A DNA stretch of 64,000 nucleotides from Dokdonella_A sp039926425 (GTDB taxonomy: Bacteria > Pseudomonadota > Gammaproteobacteria > Xanthomonadales > Rhodanobacteraceae). A program made the position numbers and the translations under genes. The stretch is from contig NZ_JBDSWZ010000079.1 in NCBI RefSeq assembly GCF_039926425.1, positions 1 to 64,000 on the forward strand, in the 5' to 3' direction. The notes under the pieces are model-generated. The model saw only the letters and a program-made list of their open reading frames with translations, did no database searches and was not told the origin of the DNA. Shown in pieces: positions 16,335-25,405 of the stretch; the stretch's first letter is position 1, and every line of letters starts with the position of its first letter.

Positions 16335-16582
16335 TTGGTTTCCTCCCCCAAATACACGGTGCGGATGTTCTTCGACGCTGCACTGGGTCGGTTTCCTGGA
16401 ACAACAAGGACGCCGGCCAATCGCTGTTGGAGACCTTTTTTAAGGCCTTTTTGAAACGTCGAACCCTTGGCCCTTCGAGCAAAGTCAATCTGGCGGGCTG
16501 CGACGGATCGTCCCACCGGCCGCGCGACTCGTCAAACCCTTTTCCGCACATCCGACACTTTTTCGGTGTAAGGAAACTTAGA

Positions 16583-16600
16583 CGTCGCATTTAGTTGACA
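16583..16600. promoter_or_regulatory. PpsR-like operator over the bchF -35 element
   Basis: Read on the minus strand the site is TGTC-N10-GACG, the same one-base variant as upstream of bchI. It fully covers the TTGACA -35 hexamer (16595-16600), the arrangement expected for repression by PpsR. Confidence 0.5.
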
Positions 16601-16623
16601 GTCAGAAACCGCGGGTCTAGATT
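16595..16623 (+). promoter_or_regulatory. Sigma-70-type promoter for the bchF superoperon
   Basis: A consensus TTGACA (16595-16600) is followed after exactly 17 bp by TAGATT (16618-16623), 35 bp before the bchF ATG. It is the clearest promoter in the photosynthesis cluster and would drive at least 12 genes to puhE. Confidence 0.65.
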
Positions 16624-16658
16624 CCGAACGGTCAACGACGAGCGGCGGATGCGAAGAA

Positions 16659-17183
16659 ATGCGGCAGGATTCAGCGAAACCGCAGCCACGGGCACCGCTT
16701 TACACGCCCGAACAGCGGCTACGTCGCGATGCGTCGGGGTGGACGCTCGTACAGGGACTCCTTGCGCCGGTTCAATTCCTGGTTTTCCTCACCAGTCTTG
16801 CGCTGGTGTTGCGCTATCTCGACAGTGGGGCTGGGGAAACGGCTGCAACGATCTCGGTCGTGGTCAAGACGCTCACGCTGTATCTGATCATGATCACCGG
16901 CGCGATCTGGGAGAAGGTCGTTTTCGGACGCTATCTGTTTGCGCCGGCGTTCTATTGGGAAGATGTGTTCAGCATGCTGGTGCTGGCGCTGCATACCGCC
17001 TACCTCGTCGCTCTCGCGACTGACTCGCTCGGCGTCACCGGGCGGATGGAGCTTGCGCTCGCGGCGTATCTCGCCTACGTCATCAATGCCGGGCAATTCG
17101 TGCTGAAGCTGCGCGCTGCGCGTCTCGATCAGGCGCGATCCTCTGTTGGGGCTGGTCGCACGCCGATGGTTGTCGCCGAATGA
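16659..17183 (+). CDS. bchF: 3-vinyl (bacterio)chlorophyllide hydratase BchF
   Basis: BchF hydrates the 3-vinyl group to 3-hydroxyethyl in the pathway to bacteriochlorophyll a. The 174-aa sequence has the family signatures LYTPEQRLRRDASGWTLVQG, TLYLIMITGAIWEKVVFGRY and LFAPAFYWEDVFSMLVLALH, with several membrane-associated helices. The ATG at 16659 matches family N-termini, although its Shine-Dalgarno is weak. It is first in the superoperon and overlaps bchN by 4 bp. Confidence 0.94.
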   Translation: MRQDSAKPQPRAPLYTPEQRLRRDASGWTLVQGLLAPVQFLVFLTSLALVLRYLDSGAGETAATISVVVKTLTLYLIMITGAIWEKVVFGRYLFAPAFYWEDVFSMLVLALHTAYLVALATDSLGVTGRMELALAAYLAYVINAGQFVLKLRAARLDQARSSVGAGRTPMVVAE

Positions 17184-18466
17184 ACATCCCCCTTCGCGTC
17201 GAAGAGTGTCCGAGCACCGCTCACCCCGCGCCGGCGATTCTGCGCGAGCGTGGACAGCGCGAGGTGTTTTGCGGGCTGACCGGCATCATGTGGCTGCACC
17301 GGAAGATCCAGGATGCGTTTTTCCTCATCGTCGGATCGCGCACCTGCGCGCACCTGATGCAGTCGGCAGCGGGCGTGATGATCTTCGCGGAGCCGCGTTT
17401 CGGCACCGCGATCATTGAGGAACGCGACCTCGCCGGGCTCGCCGACGCAAACGAAGAACTCGATCGCGTCGTCACCACCCTGCTCGCCCGACGCCCGGAC
17501 ATCCGGCTGCTGTTTCTCGTCGGTTCGTGTCCGTCCGAAGTGATCAAACTGGATTTGTCGCGTGCTGCAGAGCGCTTGTCTTCAAAGCATTCGCCGGCAG
17601 TGCGCATCCTCAACTACTCGGGCAGTGGCATCGAGACCACCTTCACGCAGGGCGAAGATGCATGCCTCGCGTCACTGGTCCCCGTGCTGCCGACCGACAG
17701 CACCGGTGAGCGTTCGCTGCTCGTCGTCGGCGCGCTGGCCGATGTCGTGGAAGACCAGTTCCGTCGGCTGTTCGATCAGCTCGGCATCGGGCCGGTCCAT
17801 TTTCTGCCGCCGCGGACCGCGCGCGCGCTTCCGCCGGTCGGACCGCACACCCGCTATCTGCTGGCGCAGCCGTTCCTCGCTGAAACAGCGCGGACTCTCG
17901 AGGACCGCGGCGCGGTTCGTCTCGCCGCGCCATTTCCGCTCGGTGCACAGGGCACCACGGCGTGGCTGCAGTCGGCGGCTCGCGAGTGGGCGATCGAGCC
18001 GGGTCACTTCCGCGCCGTCACCGCGGTGGCGCACGAACGTGCACTGCATTCGGTGTCGCGCTATCGCGCCCAGCTGCAAGGCAAGCGCATCTTCTTTTTT
18101 CCCGATTCGCAGCTGGAGATTCCACTCGCACGCTTCGTGGCGTCCGAACTGGGCATGCAGCTGACCGAAGTCGGCACTCCGTTCCTGCATCGCCAGCATC
18201 TGGCCGAGGAGCTGGAGTTGTTGCCTCCTGGCACACGGCTCAGTGAAGGCCAGCATGTCGATCGACAGCTGGATCGCTGCCGCGAAGAACGGCCTGACCT
18301 CGTGGTCTGCGGACTCGGTCTGGCCAATCCGCTGGAAGCGGAAGGCATGACCACCAAATGGGCCATCGAACTCGTCTTCACGCCGATCCATGGCTACGAG
18401 CAAGCCGGCGATCTCGCGGAGCTGTTTGCGCGTCCGCTGGTGCGACGCATGAAACTGGTGGCCTGA
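17180..18466 (+). CDS. bchN: Light-independent protochlorophyllide reductase subunit N
   Basis: BchN (428 aa) pairs with BchB to form the nitrogenase-like catalytic component that reduces protochlorophyllide in the dark. Three cysteines that ligate the 4Fe-4S cluster are in the expected places: Cys31 (VFCGLTGI), Cys56 (SRTCAHLMQ) and Cys117 (VGSCPSEVIK). The fourth ligand comes from BchB Asp36. The start overlaps bchF by 4 bp and the next gene begins 1 bp after the stop. Confidence 0.96.
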   Translation: MNIPLRVEECPSTAHPAPAILRERGQREVFCGLTGIMWLHRKIQDAFFLIVGSRTCAHLMQSAAGVMIFAEPRFGTAIIEERDLAGLADANEELDRVVTTLLARRPDIRLLFLVGSCPSEVIKLDLSRAAERLSSKHSPAVRILNYSGSGIETTFTQGEDACLASLVPVLPTDSTGERSLLVVGALADVVEDQFRRLFDQLGIGPVHFLPPRTARALPPVGPHTRYLLAQPFLAETARTLEDRGAVRLAAPFPLGAQGTTAWLQSAAREWAIEPGHFRAVTAVAHERALHSVSRYRAQLQGKRIFFFPDSQLEIPLARFVASELGMQLTEVGTPFLHRQHLAEELELLPPGTRLSEGQHVDRQLDRCREERPDLVVCGLGLANPLEAEGMTTKWAIELVFTPIHGYEQAGDLAELFARPLVRRMKLVA

Positions 18467-18467
18467 C

Positions 18468-20063
18468 GTGCAACTGACGCTCTGGACCTACGAAGGCCCG
18501 CCGCATGTCGGAGCAATGCGAATCGCCACCGCGATGCGCGAGGTGCATTACGTCCTGCACGCACCGCAGGGTGATACCTACGCCGATTTGCTCTTCACGA
18601 TGATCGAGCGCCGCGACCAGCGGCCGCCGGTGACCTATACGACGTTCCAGGCGCGCGATCTGGGCGGCGATACGGCGGAGCTGTTCAAGGACGCAGCGCG
18701 CGACGCGTATGAACGATTCAAGCCGAAGGCGATGCTGGTTGGCGCGTCGTGTACCGCCGAGCTGATCCAAGACGATCCGGGTGGACTCGCGCGCGCACTG
18801 GAGTTGCCGATTCCAGTCGTCGCCCTCGAGTTGCCGTCGTATCAGCGCAAAGAAAACTGGGGTGCTTCCGAGACGTTTTACCAGCTCGTGCGAGCGTGCG
18901 CCGGACCCACGGCACCACCGCCGGGCACTGCGCGACAGGCGCGTCCCGACGGGCAGCGCCCGCGCTGCAACGTGCTCGGACCCACCGCGCTTGGTTTCCG
19001 CCATCGCGACGACGTGCAGGAAATCACCGCGCTGCTCGGGCGGATCGGCGTCGACGTGAATGTTTCCGCGCCGATGAACGCGACGCCTGCCGACCTCGTC
19101 CGTCTGGGCGACGCCGATTTCAATGTCGTGCTGTATCCGGAAATCGCCGCCCAGGCCGCCGGCTGGCTGCAACGCATGTTCGGCCAACCGATGACCAAGA
19201 CGGTTCCGATCGGCGTCGGCGCGACGCGTGAGTTCATCGACGAGGTCATCGCGCTCGCCGGTCTGGATCCGGCGCTGCTTCCATCCGAACTCACTGCACG
19301 TGCGGTCTGGTACTCGCGCTCCGTCGATTCGACCTACCTCACCAACAAGCGCGTGTTCGTGTTTGGCGACGCTACCCATGCGGTCGCCGCAGCACGCGTC
19401 GCCAGCGAAGAGCTTGGCTTCCAGGTCGTCGGCATCGGCACCTACAGCCGCGAATTCGCACGCGAGGTTCGCGAAGCCGCGCAGCGTTACGGCGTGGAAG
19501 CCCTGATCACCGATGACTACCTCGAAGTCGAGGCGCGCGTTGCCCAATTGCAACCGGAACTGGTGCTCGGCACACAAATGGAACGCCATATCGCCAAGCG
19601 CCTCGGCATTCCCTGCGCAGTGATCTCGGCGCCGGTGCATGTACAGGACTACCCCGCACGCTACTCGCCGCAGATGGGGTTCGAAGGCGCCAACGTGCTG
19701 TTCGACACCTGGGTGCATCCACTGATGATGGGGCTGGAAGAACATCTGATCACGATGTTCCGCGACGACTTCGAATTTCACGCCGACGCGGCGCCGTCGC
19801 ACCTCGGCGGCGCTGCCAGCGAGAAGCGGCCCGATGTCGCGACGGTCGACACGCCGGTCCTCGCAAGCCCGGTTGTTGCAGGCGCTGCCGCGGTGCTGGC
19901 GGCTCCGTCGTGGGCCGTGGAAGCGGAAAACGAACTTCGGAAAATTCCTTTTTTCGTGCGCGGAAAGGCGCGCCGCAACACCGAGCGTTTCGCGCTCGAA
20001 CGCGGCGTCAAGACAATCACCGTGGAGGCTTTGTACGATGCTAAAGCCCACTTCGGTCGCTGA
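18468..20063 (+). CDS. bchB: Light-independent protochlorophyllide reductase subunit B
   Basis: BchB (531 aa) carries the substrate pocket and one cluster ligand of dark-operative protochlorophyllide reductase. Asp36 (APQGDTYADLL) is the unusual aspartate ligand of the 4Fe-4S cluster, and Cys95 lies in VGASCTAELIQ. The C-terminus has the conserved EAENELRKIPFFVRGKARRN segment. The start codon is GTG, 1 bp after the bchN stop. The last 26 bp overlap bchH. Confidence 0.95.
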   Translation: MQLTLWTYEGPPHVGAMRIATAMREVHYVLHAPQGDTYADLLFTMIERRDQRPPVTYTTFQARDLGGDTAELFKDAARDAYERFKPKAMLVGASCTAELIQDDPGGLARALELPIPVVALELPSYQRKENWGASETFYQLVRACAGPTAPPPGTARQARPDGQRPRCNVLGPTALGFRHRDDVQEITALLGRIGVDVNVSAPMNATPADLVRLGDADFNVVLYPEIAAQAAGWLQRMFGQPMTKTVPIGVGATREFIDEVIALAGLDPALLPSELTARAVWYSRSVDSTYLTNKRVFVFGDATHAVAAARVASEELGFQVVGIGTYSREFAREVREAAQRYGVEALITDDYLEVEARVAQLQPELVLGTQMERHIAKRLGIPCAVISAPVHVQDYPARYSPQMGFEGANVLFDTWVHPLMMGLEEHLITMFRDDFEFHADAAPSHLGGAASEKRPDVATVDTPVLASPVVAGAAAVLAAPSWAVEAENELRKIPFFVRGKARRNTERFALERGVKTITVEALYDAKAHFGR

Positions 20064-23000
20064 TCCGACGCCGCCCGTGCGCGTCGTGATCGTGACAATG
20101 GACAACCACCTGGCGAGTGCCACGGATCGCGCGCGCGCGTCGCTGGCGAGGGAGATTCCCGGCCTCAGCCTGAGCATGCACACGGCTGCCGAATGGGGCA
20201 GCGATGAACTGGCGCTGGAACGCTGTCGTGCCGACATCGCGCGCGGCGACATCATCATCAACACGATGATGTTCATGGACGATCACATCCAGGCGGTTCT
20301 CCCTGCGCTGAAGGCGCGACGCGACCATTGCGACGCGATGATCGGCTGCATGTCGTCGGGCGAAGTGACGCGATTGACGCGGCTTGGACGTTTCGACATG
20401 GACGCGCCGCAGAGCGCGGCGATGGCGTTCCTCAAGAAACTCCGGCCCAAGCCGAAAGCGGGCGAGTCCGGCACCAGCGGCGCCAAACAGATGCGCATGC
20501 TGCGCACGCTTCCGAAGATCCTGCGCTTCATCCCGGGGGCTGCACAGGATGCGCGCGCCTATTTCCTGACCCTGCAGTACTGGCTATGCGGGTCGGAAGA
20601 CAACGTCGTCAACATGGTGCGGATGCTGGTCGACCGCTACGCCGATGGCGAGAGGCGCAGCCTTCGTGGCACGCTCAAGCATCAGCCTCCGGTCGAATAT
20701 CCTGAAATCGGCGTCTATCACCCGCGCCTGCCCGGGAAACTCGCCGAAGTGGCCGATGCACTGCCGAAGCACGGAACACGCGGGACCGTTGGCCTGCTGC
20801 TGATGCGCTCGTATCCGCTGGCAGGCAATACCGGGCACTACGACGGCGTCATTCGCGCGTTCGAGGAGCGCGGGATGAACGTCGTCCCTGCATTCGCCTG
20901 CGGTCTCGATTCACGACCGGCGGTCGAGCAGTTCTTCATGAAGGACGGCAAGGCCACCGTCGACGCGGTCGTGTCGTTGACCGGCTTCTCGCTCGTCGGT
21001 GGTCCGGCGTACAACGACGCCAAGGCTGCGGAGGATCTTCTCGCGACGCTCGACGTTCCGTACATCGCCGCGCACCCGGTCGAATTCCAGACTCTGGAAA
21101 CGTGGGCCGCGTCCGAGCGTGGGTTACTGCCGGTCGAGTCGACGATCATGGTTGCGATTCCGGAGCTCGATGGAGCAACCAGCCCGATGGTGTTCGGAGG
21201 CCGCTCCGACGCCGCTGGCGCAACCTGCACCGGCTGTCATCGCGGCTGCGTGTTTCCGGCGTCGCACAAGGGACGTGACATGCAAACGTGCGTCGAGCGC
21301 GCCGAGATGCTTGCGGCTCGCGTCGAGAAACTCGTGGTGCTGCGCCGCGCCGCAAGGGTCGATCGCAAGGTTGCGGTGGTGCTGTTTAATTTTCCGCCGA
21401 ATGCAGGCAATACCGGCACTGCCGCGTATCTGGCGGTGTTCGAATCGCTGCACCACACGCTGTCCGGCATGCAGGACGCGGGCTACACGGTCGACCTGCC
21501 GGCCAGCGTGGACGCCCTGCGCGAGCGGATCATCCATGGCAACGCCGCACGCCATGGCGCCAGTGCAAATGTGTATACCCGCATCCCGACCGACGACCAC
21601 GTGATGCGCGAGCCGTGGCTGACGCAGATCGAAGCTGCGTGGGGTCCTGCGCCCGGCAAGCAGCAAAGCGACGGGCGATCGATCTTCGTGCTCGGCGAAA
21701 CGTTCGGCAATGTCTTCGTTGGCATCCAGCCCTCGTTCGGTTACGAGGGTGACCCGATGCGTCTGCTCTTCGAGCAGGGTTTTGCGCCGACGCACGCGTT
21801 TTCCGCATTCTATCGCTGGATCCGCGAGGACTTTGGCGCGCAGGCCGTGCTGCATTTCGGCACCCACGGCGCGCTCGAGTTCATGCCGGGCAAACAGGTG
21901 GGGCTCTCCGCGTCGTGCTGGCCGGAGCGCCTGATCGGCGATCTTCCGAACATCTATCTCTACGCCGCCAACAATCCTTCCGAGGGCGCGATCGCAAAGC
22001 GTCGCTCGCAGGCGACGCTGATCAGCTATCTGACGCCGCCGGTGGGCGAAGCAGGCCTGTATCGCGGTCTGATCGATCTCAAGTCGTCGATCGAGCGCTG
22101 GCGCGGACTCGCGCCGGAGGCATCGACCGAGCGTGCGGATCTCGCACCGCTGATCCAGGCGCAGGCTGCCGAGCTCGATCTTGCCCGGGTCGAGCCGCTG
22201 TGGAGCGACGACGTCGAGGCGCAGATCGAACGCCTCAACACCTCGGTGCTCGAGCTCGAATACACACTGATTCCGCATGGCCTGCACGTTGTCGGCAAGG
22301 CACCCAGCATCGAAGAGCGCATCGAGATGCTTGCTTCGCTGGCCGACGCATCGCACGGGGTGCGTCCATCGAAGATCGCGATCGAAGCCATGCTGCGCGG
22401 CGCAACACCGGCAGCGGCACTCGCTGACGCGGGCGCACGTGTCGACGAGAAGATGCTGGCCGTCTTCACGGAATTGCTGGCCACCGATACGCTCATGCGC
22501 GACGACCACGAACTGGGCGCCATCATGCACGCCCTCGATGGCGGCTTCATTCGCCCAGCTCCCGGCGGAGATCTCTTGCGTACGCCGGCAATCCTCCCGA
22601 CTGGACGCAATCTGCACGGCTTCGATCCATTCCGCATTCCAAGCGCCTTTGCGATCGAGGATGGTGCGCGACAGGCGACGGTGCTTCTCGATCGCTACGC
22701 CGAGGACAGCGGTGCGCTGCCGGAGTCGATCGCGCTGGTGTTGTGGGGTACCGACAACCTGAAAACAGAAGGCGCGCCGATTGCACAGGCACTCGCGCTG
22801 ATGGGCACACGGCCGCGATTCGATGGATATGGGCGGCTGATCGGAGCGGAGCTCATTCCGCTCGATGTGCTCGGTCGTCCGCGCGTCGACGTGATGATCA
22901 GCCTCTCCGGAATCTTCCGCGACCTGTTGCCGCTGCAGATCAAGCTCCTCGCCGAAGCCTCGTATCTGTGCGCGCTGGCCGATGAGCCACTCGAGCGCAA

Positions 23001-23796
23001 TTTCATCCGCAAGCACGCGCTGAGTTATCAGAAAATCCACGGTTGCGATCTGGAAACCGCATCGCTGCGCGTCTACGGCAATGCCGACGGAGCCTATGGG
23101 TCGAACGTCAACCATCTGGTCGACAACGGCCGTTGGGACAACGAGGACGAACTCGCCGAAACCTATACGCGGCGCAAGAGCTTCGCGTTCAATCGCGAAG
23201 GGCGTCCGAGCCATCAGGCGGCATTGTTGAAGAGCACGCTCGCCGACATCCAGCTCGCCTACCAGAACCTCGACTCCGTCGAACTCGGCGTGACCACGGT
23301 CAACAACTATTTCGACACGCTCGGCGGCATCAGTCGCGCGGTGAAGCGCGAACGCGGCGCAACACCGCCGGTCTACATCAGCGACCAGACCAAGGGCAGC
23401 GGCGTGGTGCGATCGCTGTCCGAACAGGTCGCGCTCGAATCGCGCACGCGCGTCCTCAATCCGCGCTGGTACGAGGGCATGCTCAAGCACGGCTACGAAG
23501 GCGTGCGACAGATCGAGGAGCATGTCACCAACACGATGGGCTGGTCGGCGACGACCGGTCAGGTGCAGCCGTGGGTCTACCAGCAACTCGCGCAGACCTA
23601 CATGCTCGATCCGGAAATGCGCGAGCGTCTCGCCGCGCTCAATCCGACCGCGTCGGCGAAGGTTGCAAACCGCCTGCTCGAAGCACAGGAAAGATCGTAC
23701 TGGCAGCCCGACGAGGCCACGCTCGCAGCGCTGCGCAACGCATCCCTCGATATCGAGGACCGTCTTGAAGGAATTCCAATGGTAGCCGCAGCATGA
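20038..23796 (+). CDS. bchH: Magnesium chelatase subunit H
   Basis: BchH (1252 aa) binds protoporphyrin IX and is the catalytic subunit of Mg-chelatase. Recognisable stretches include MFMDDHIQAVLPAL, MIGCMSSGEVTRLTRLG, VLHFGTHGALEFMPGKQVGL, PIAQALALMGTRPRFDGYGR and RPRVDVMISLSGIFRDLLP. The ATG at 20038 is chosen for GGAGG 9 bp upstream and the family length of about 1200-1250; the frame is open further upstream but that part is bchB sequence out of frame. It overlaps bchB by 26 bp and bchL by 4 bp. Confidence 0.96.
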   Translation: MLKPTSVADPTPPVRVVIVTMDNHLASATDRARASLAREIPGLSLSMHTAAEWGSDELALERCRADIARGDIIINTMMFMDDHIQAVLPALKARRDHCDAMIGCMSSGEVTRLTRLGRFDMDAPQSAAMAFLKKLRPKPKAGESGTSGAKQMRMLRTLPKILRFIPGAAQDARAYFLTLQYWLCGSEDNVVNMVRMLVDRYADGERRSLRGTLKHQPPVEYPEIGVYHPRLPGKLAEVADALPKHGTRGTVGLLLMRSYPLAGNTGHYDGVIRAFEERGMNVVPAFACGLDSRPAVEQFFMKDGKATVDAVVSLTGFSLVGGPAYNDAKAAEDLLATLDVPYIAAHPVEFQTLETWAASERGLLPVESTIMVAIPELDGATSPMVFGGRSDAAGATCTGCHRGCVFPASHKGRDMQTCVERAEMLAARVEKLVVLRRAARVDRKVAVVLFNFPPNAGNTGTAAYLAVFESLHHTLSGMQDAGYTVDLPASVDALRERIIHGNAARHGASANVYTRIPTDDHVMREPWLTQIEAAWGPAPGKQQSDGRSIFVLGETFGNVFVGIQPSFGYEGDPMRLLFEQGFAPTHAFSAFYRWIREDFGAQAVLHFGTHGALEFMPGKQVGLSASCWPERLIGDLPNIYLYAANNPSEGAIAKRRSQATLISYLTPPVGEAGLYRGLIDLKSSIERWRGLAPEASTERADLAPLIQAQAAELDLARVEPLWSDDVEAQIERLNTSVLELEYTLIPHGLHVVGKAPSIEERIEMLASLADASHGVRPSKIAIEAMLRGATPAAALADAGARVDEKMLAVFTELLATDTLMRDDHELGAIMHALDGGFIRPAPGGDLLRTPAILPTGRNLHGFDPFRIPSAFAIEDGARQATVLLDRYAEDSGALPESIALVLWGTDNLKTEGAPIAQALALMGTRPRFDGYGRLIGAELIPLDVLGRPRVDVMISLSGIFRDLLPLQIKLLAEASYLCALADEPLERNFIRKHALSYQKIHGCDLETASLRVYGNADGAYGSNVNHLVDNGRWDNEDELAETYTRRKSFAFNREGRPSHQAALLKSTLADIQLAYQNLDSVELGVTTVNNYFDTLGGISRAVKRERGATPPVYISDQTKGSGVVRSLSEQVALESRTRVLNPRWYEGMLKHGYEGVRQIEEHVTNTMGWSATTGQVQPWVYQQLAQTYMLDPEMRERLAALNPTASAKVANRLLEAQERSYWQPDEATLAALRNASLDIEDRLEGIPMVAAA

Positions 23797-24704
23797 ATCA
23801 TCTCGCAGATCCTCCAGTTCGTCCCGCGCACGTGCATGGCCGTCCCGATGGCGAGGGCAGCCTGCAGGTCGCGCTCGATCCCAACCTGCGCATCGAGGGG
23901 GCGAAGGTGTTCGCCGTCTACGGCAAGGGTGGAATCGGCAAGAGCACGACGTCCTCCAATCTCTCGGTCGCGTTCTCGAAGCTCGGCAAGCGCGTGCTGC
24001 AGATCGGCTGCGACCCGAAGCACGACTCCACCTTCACGCTGACCAAGCGCCTGGTGCCGACCGTGATCGACATCCTCGAGAGCGTCGATTTCCATGGCGA
24101 GGAACTTCGCCCGGAAGACTTCGTGTTTCCCGGATACAACGGTGTCATGTGCATCGAAGCAGGCGGGCCGCCCGCCGGCACCGGGTGCGGTGGTTACGTC
24201 GTCGGTCAGACGGTCAAGCTGCTGAAGGAACACCATCTGCTGGAAGACACCGACGTGGTCGTGTTCGACGTCCTGGGCGACGTCGTCTGCGGCGGATTCG
24301 CTTCACCGTTGCAGCACGCCAATCGCGCACTCGTCGTCGCAGCCAACGATTTCGATTCCATCTTCGCGATGAACCGCATCATCGCGGCGATCAATTCGAA
24401 ATCGAAGAACTATGGCGTGCGACTTGCCGGCGTGATCGCGAACCGCAGTCGCGACACAGACCAGATCGACAAGTACAACGCGGCGATCGGCATGAAGACG
24501 CTGGCGAAGTTCGCCGATCTCGACGTGATCCGGCGCAGTCGCCTGAAGAAATCCACGTTGTTCGAGATGGAATACTCGCCCGAACTCGAAGCGGTGCAGA
24601 ACGAATACCTGCGCCTCGCCGAGTCGCTGTGGAATGGCGTCGAGCCGCTGAACATCTCGCCGATGCGCGACCGCGACATCTTCGACCTGCTGGGTTTCGA
24701 GTAA
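23793..24704 (+). CDS. bchL: Light-independent protochlorophyllide reductase iron protein
   Basis: BchL (303 aa) is the NifH-like ATP-dependent reductase that feeds electrons to BchNB. It has the P-loop VYGKGGIGKSTTSSN, the switch region GCDPKHDSTFTL, and two cysteines (GTGCGGY and DVVCGGF) that bridge the shared 4Fe-4S cluster of the dimer. The ATG overlaps the bchH stop by 4 bp, and the stop shares one base with the bchM start. Confidence 0.97.
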   Translation: MNHLADPPVRPAHVHGRPDGEGSLQVALDPNLRIEGAKVFAVYGKGGIGKSTTSSNLSVAFSKLGKRVLQIGCDPKHDSTFTLTKRLVPTVIDILESVDFHGEELRPEDFVFPGYNGVMCIEAGGPPAGTGCGGYVVGQTVKLLKEHHLLEDTDVVVFDVLGDVVCGGFASPLQHANRALVVAANDFDSIFAMNRIIAAINSKSKNYGVRLAGVIANRSRDTDQIDKYNAAIGMKTLAKFADLDVIRRSRLKKSTLFEMEYSPELEAVQNEYLRLAESLWNGVEPLNISPMRDRDIFDLLGFE

Positions 24705-25405
24705 TGAGCCACGACAGCTACGTCGCGCGTCGCGGCCAGCTCGAAACCTATTTCGACCGCACCGCAGCGGACGCGTGGGCGCGGCTGACATCGACTGCCA
24801 AAGTCAGCCGGATCCGTGAAACCGTTCGCGCGGGTCGCGACCGCATGCGTGCGACGTTGCTCAGCCGGCTCCCCGATGACCTCACCGGCGCACGCGTACT
24901 CGATGCCGGCTGCGGTACGGGCGCATTGGCGGTCGAAGCGGCACGTCGTGGTGCCGAGGTGGTCGCGATCGATTTGTCGCCGACGCTGGTCAAGCTCGCC
25001 GCCGAGCGCCTGCCCACCGACCTCGGCCGCGGGCGGATCGAGCTGCATGTCGGCGACATGCTCGATTCCAGGCTCGGTGAATTCGATCACGTCGTCGGTA
25101 TGGATTCGCTGATCCACTACCGTGCCGGCGACATGGTCGATGCAGTGCAGTCGCTGATTGCGCGGACGCGCACCAGCCTGCAGTTCACGTTCGCACCGCG
25201 CACGCCGTTGCTCACCGTGATGCACAACGTCGGCAAGCTGTTTCCACGCGGCGACCGCGCGCCGGCCATCGAACCGGTATCGGAATCGACGCTGCGTCGA
25301 CTGATTGGCACACGTCCTGCGCTGACGATGTGGACAATCGGTCAGACCACGCGCATCAAGAGCGGCTTCTATACCTCGCAGGCACTGGAGCTGGTGCGCC
25401 GATGA
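24704..25405 (+). CDS. bchM: Mg-protoporphyrin IX O-methyltransferase
   Basis: BchM (233 aa) methylates the 13-propionate of Mg-protoporphyrin IX using S-adenosylmethionine. The SAM-binding motif I is VLDAGCGTGALAVEAA, followed by VVAIDLSPTLVKLA. FTFAPRTPLLTVMHNVGKLFP and the ending IKSGFYTSQALELVRR fit the family. The ATG at 24704 overlaps the bchL stop by one base. The reading frame continues far upstream, but that is bchL sequence. Confidence 0.94.
   Translation: MSHDSYVARRGQLETYFDRTAADAWARLTSTAKVSRIRETVRAGRDRMRATLLSRLPDDLTGARVLDAGCGTGALAVEAARRGAEVVAIDLSPTLVKLAAERLPTDLGRGRIELHVGDMLDSRLGEFDHVVGMDSLIHYRAGDMVDAVQSLIARTRTSLQFTFAPRTPLLTVMHNVGKLFPRGDRAPAIEPVSESTLRRLIGTRPALTMWTIGQTTRIKSGFYTSQALELVRR

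Larger units (their letters stand above)
16335..16658. other. Divergent control region aerR / bchF
   Basis: This 324-bp region has no convincing gene. It holds the bchF promoter and PpsR-like half-sites on the right. A T-rich and A-rich patch lies near 16434-16455. On the left is the strong Shine-Dalgarno of aerR (about 16341-16348). A second near-match, TGT-N12-ACG, occurs at 16567-16584. It is the most likely control point for both the regulators and the superoperon. Confidence 0.6.

Noticed and set aside
18378..20276. 632-codon minus-strand open frame opposite bchN/bchB
   Set aside because: Shadow of bchB on the other strand; biased composition and no family resemblance.
21124..23586. 820-codon minus-strand open frame opposite bchH
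   Set aside because: High GC makes long antisense frames common here; the plus strand encodes an unambiguous BchH and the antisense product has no recognisable domain.
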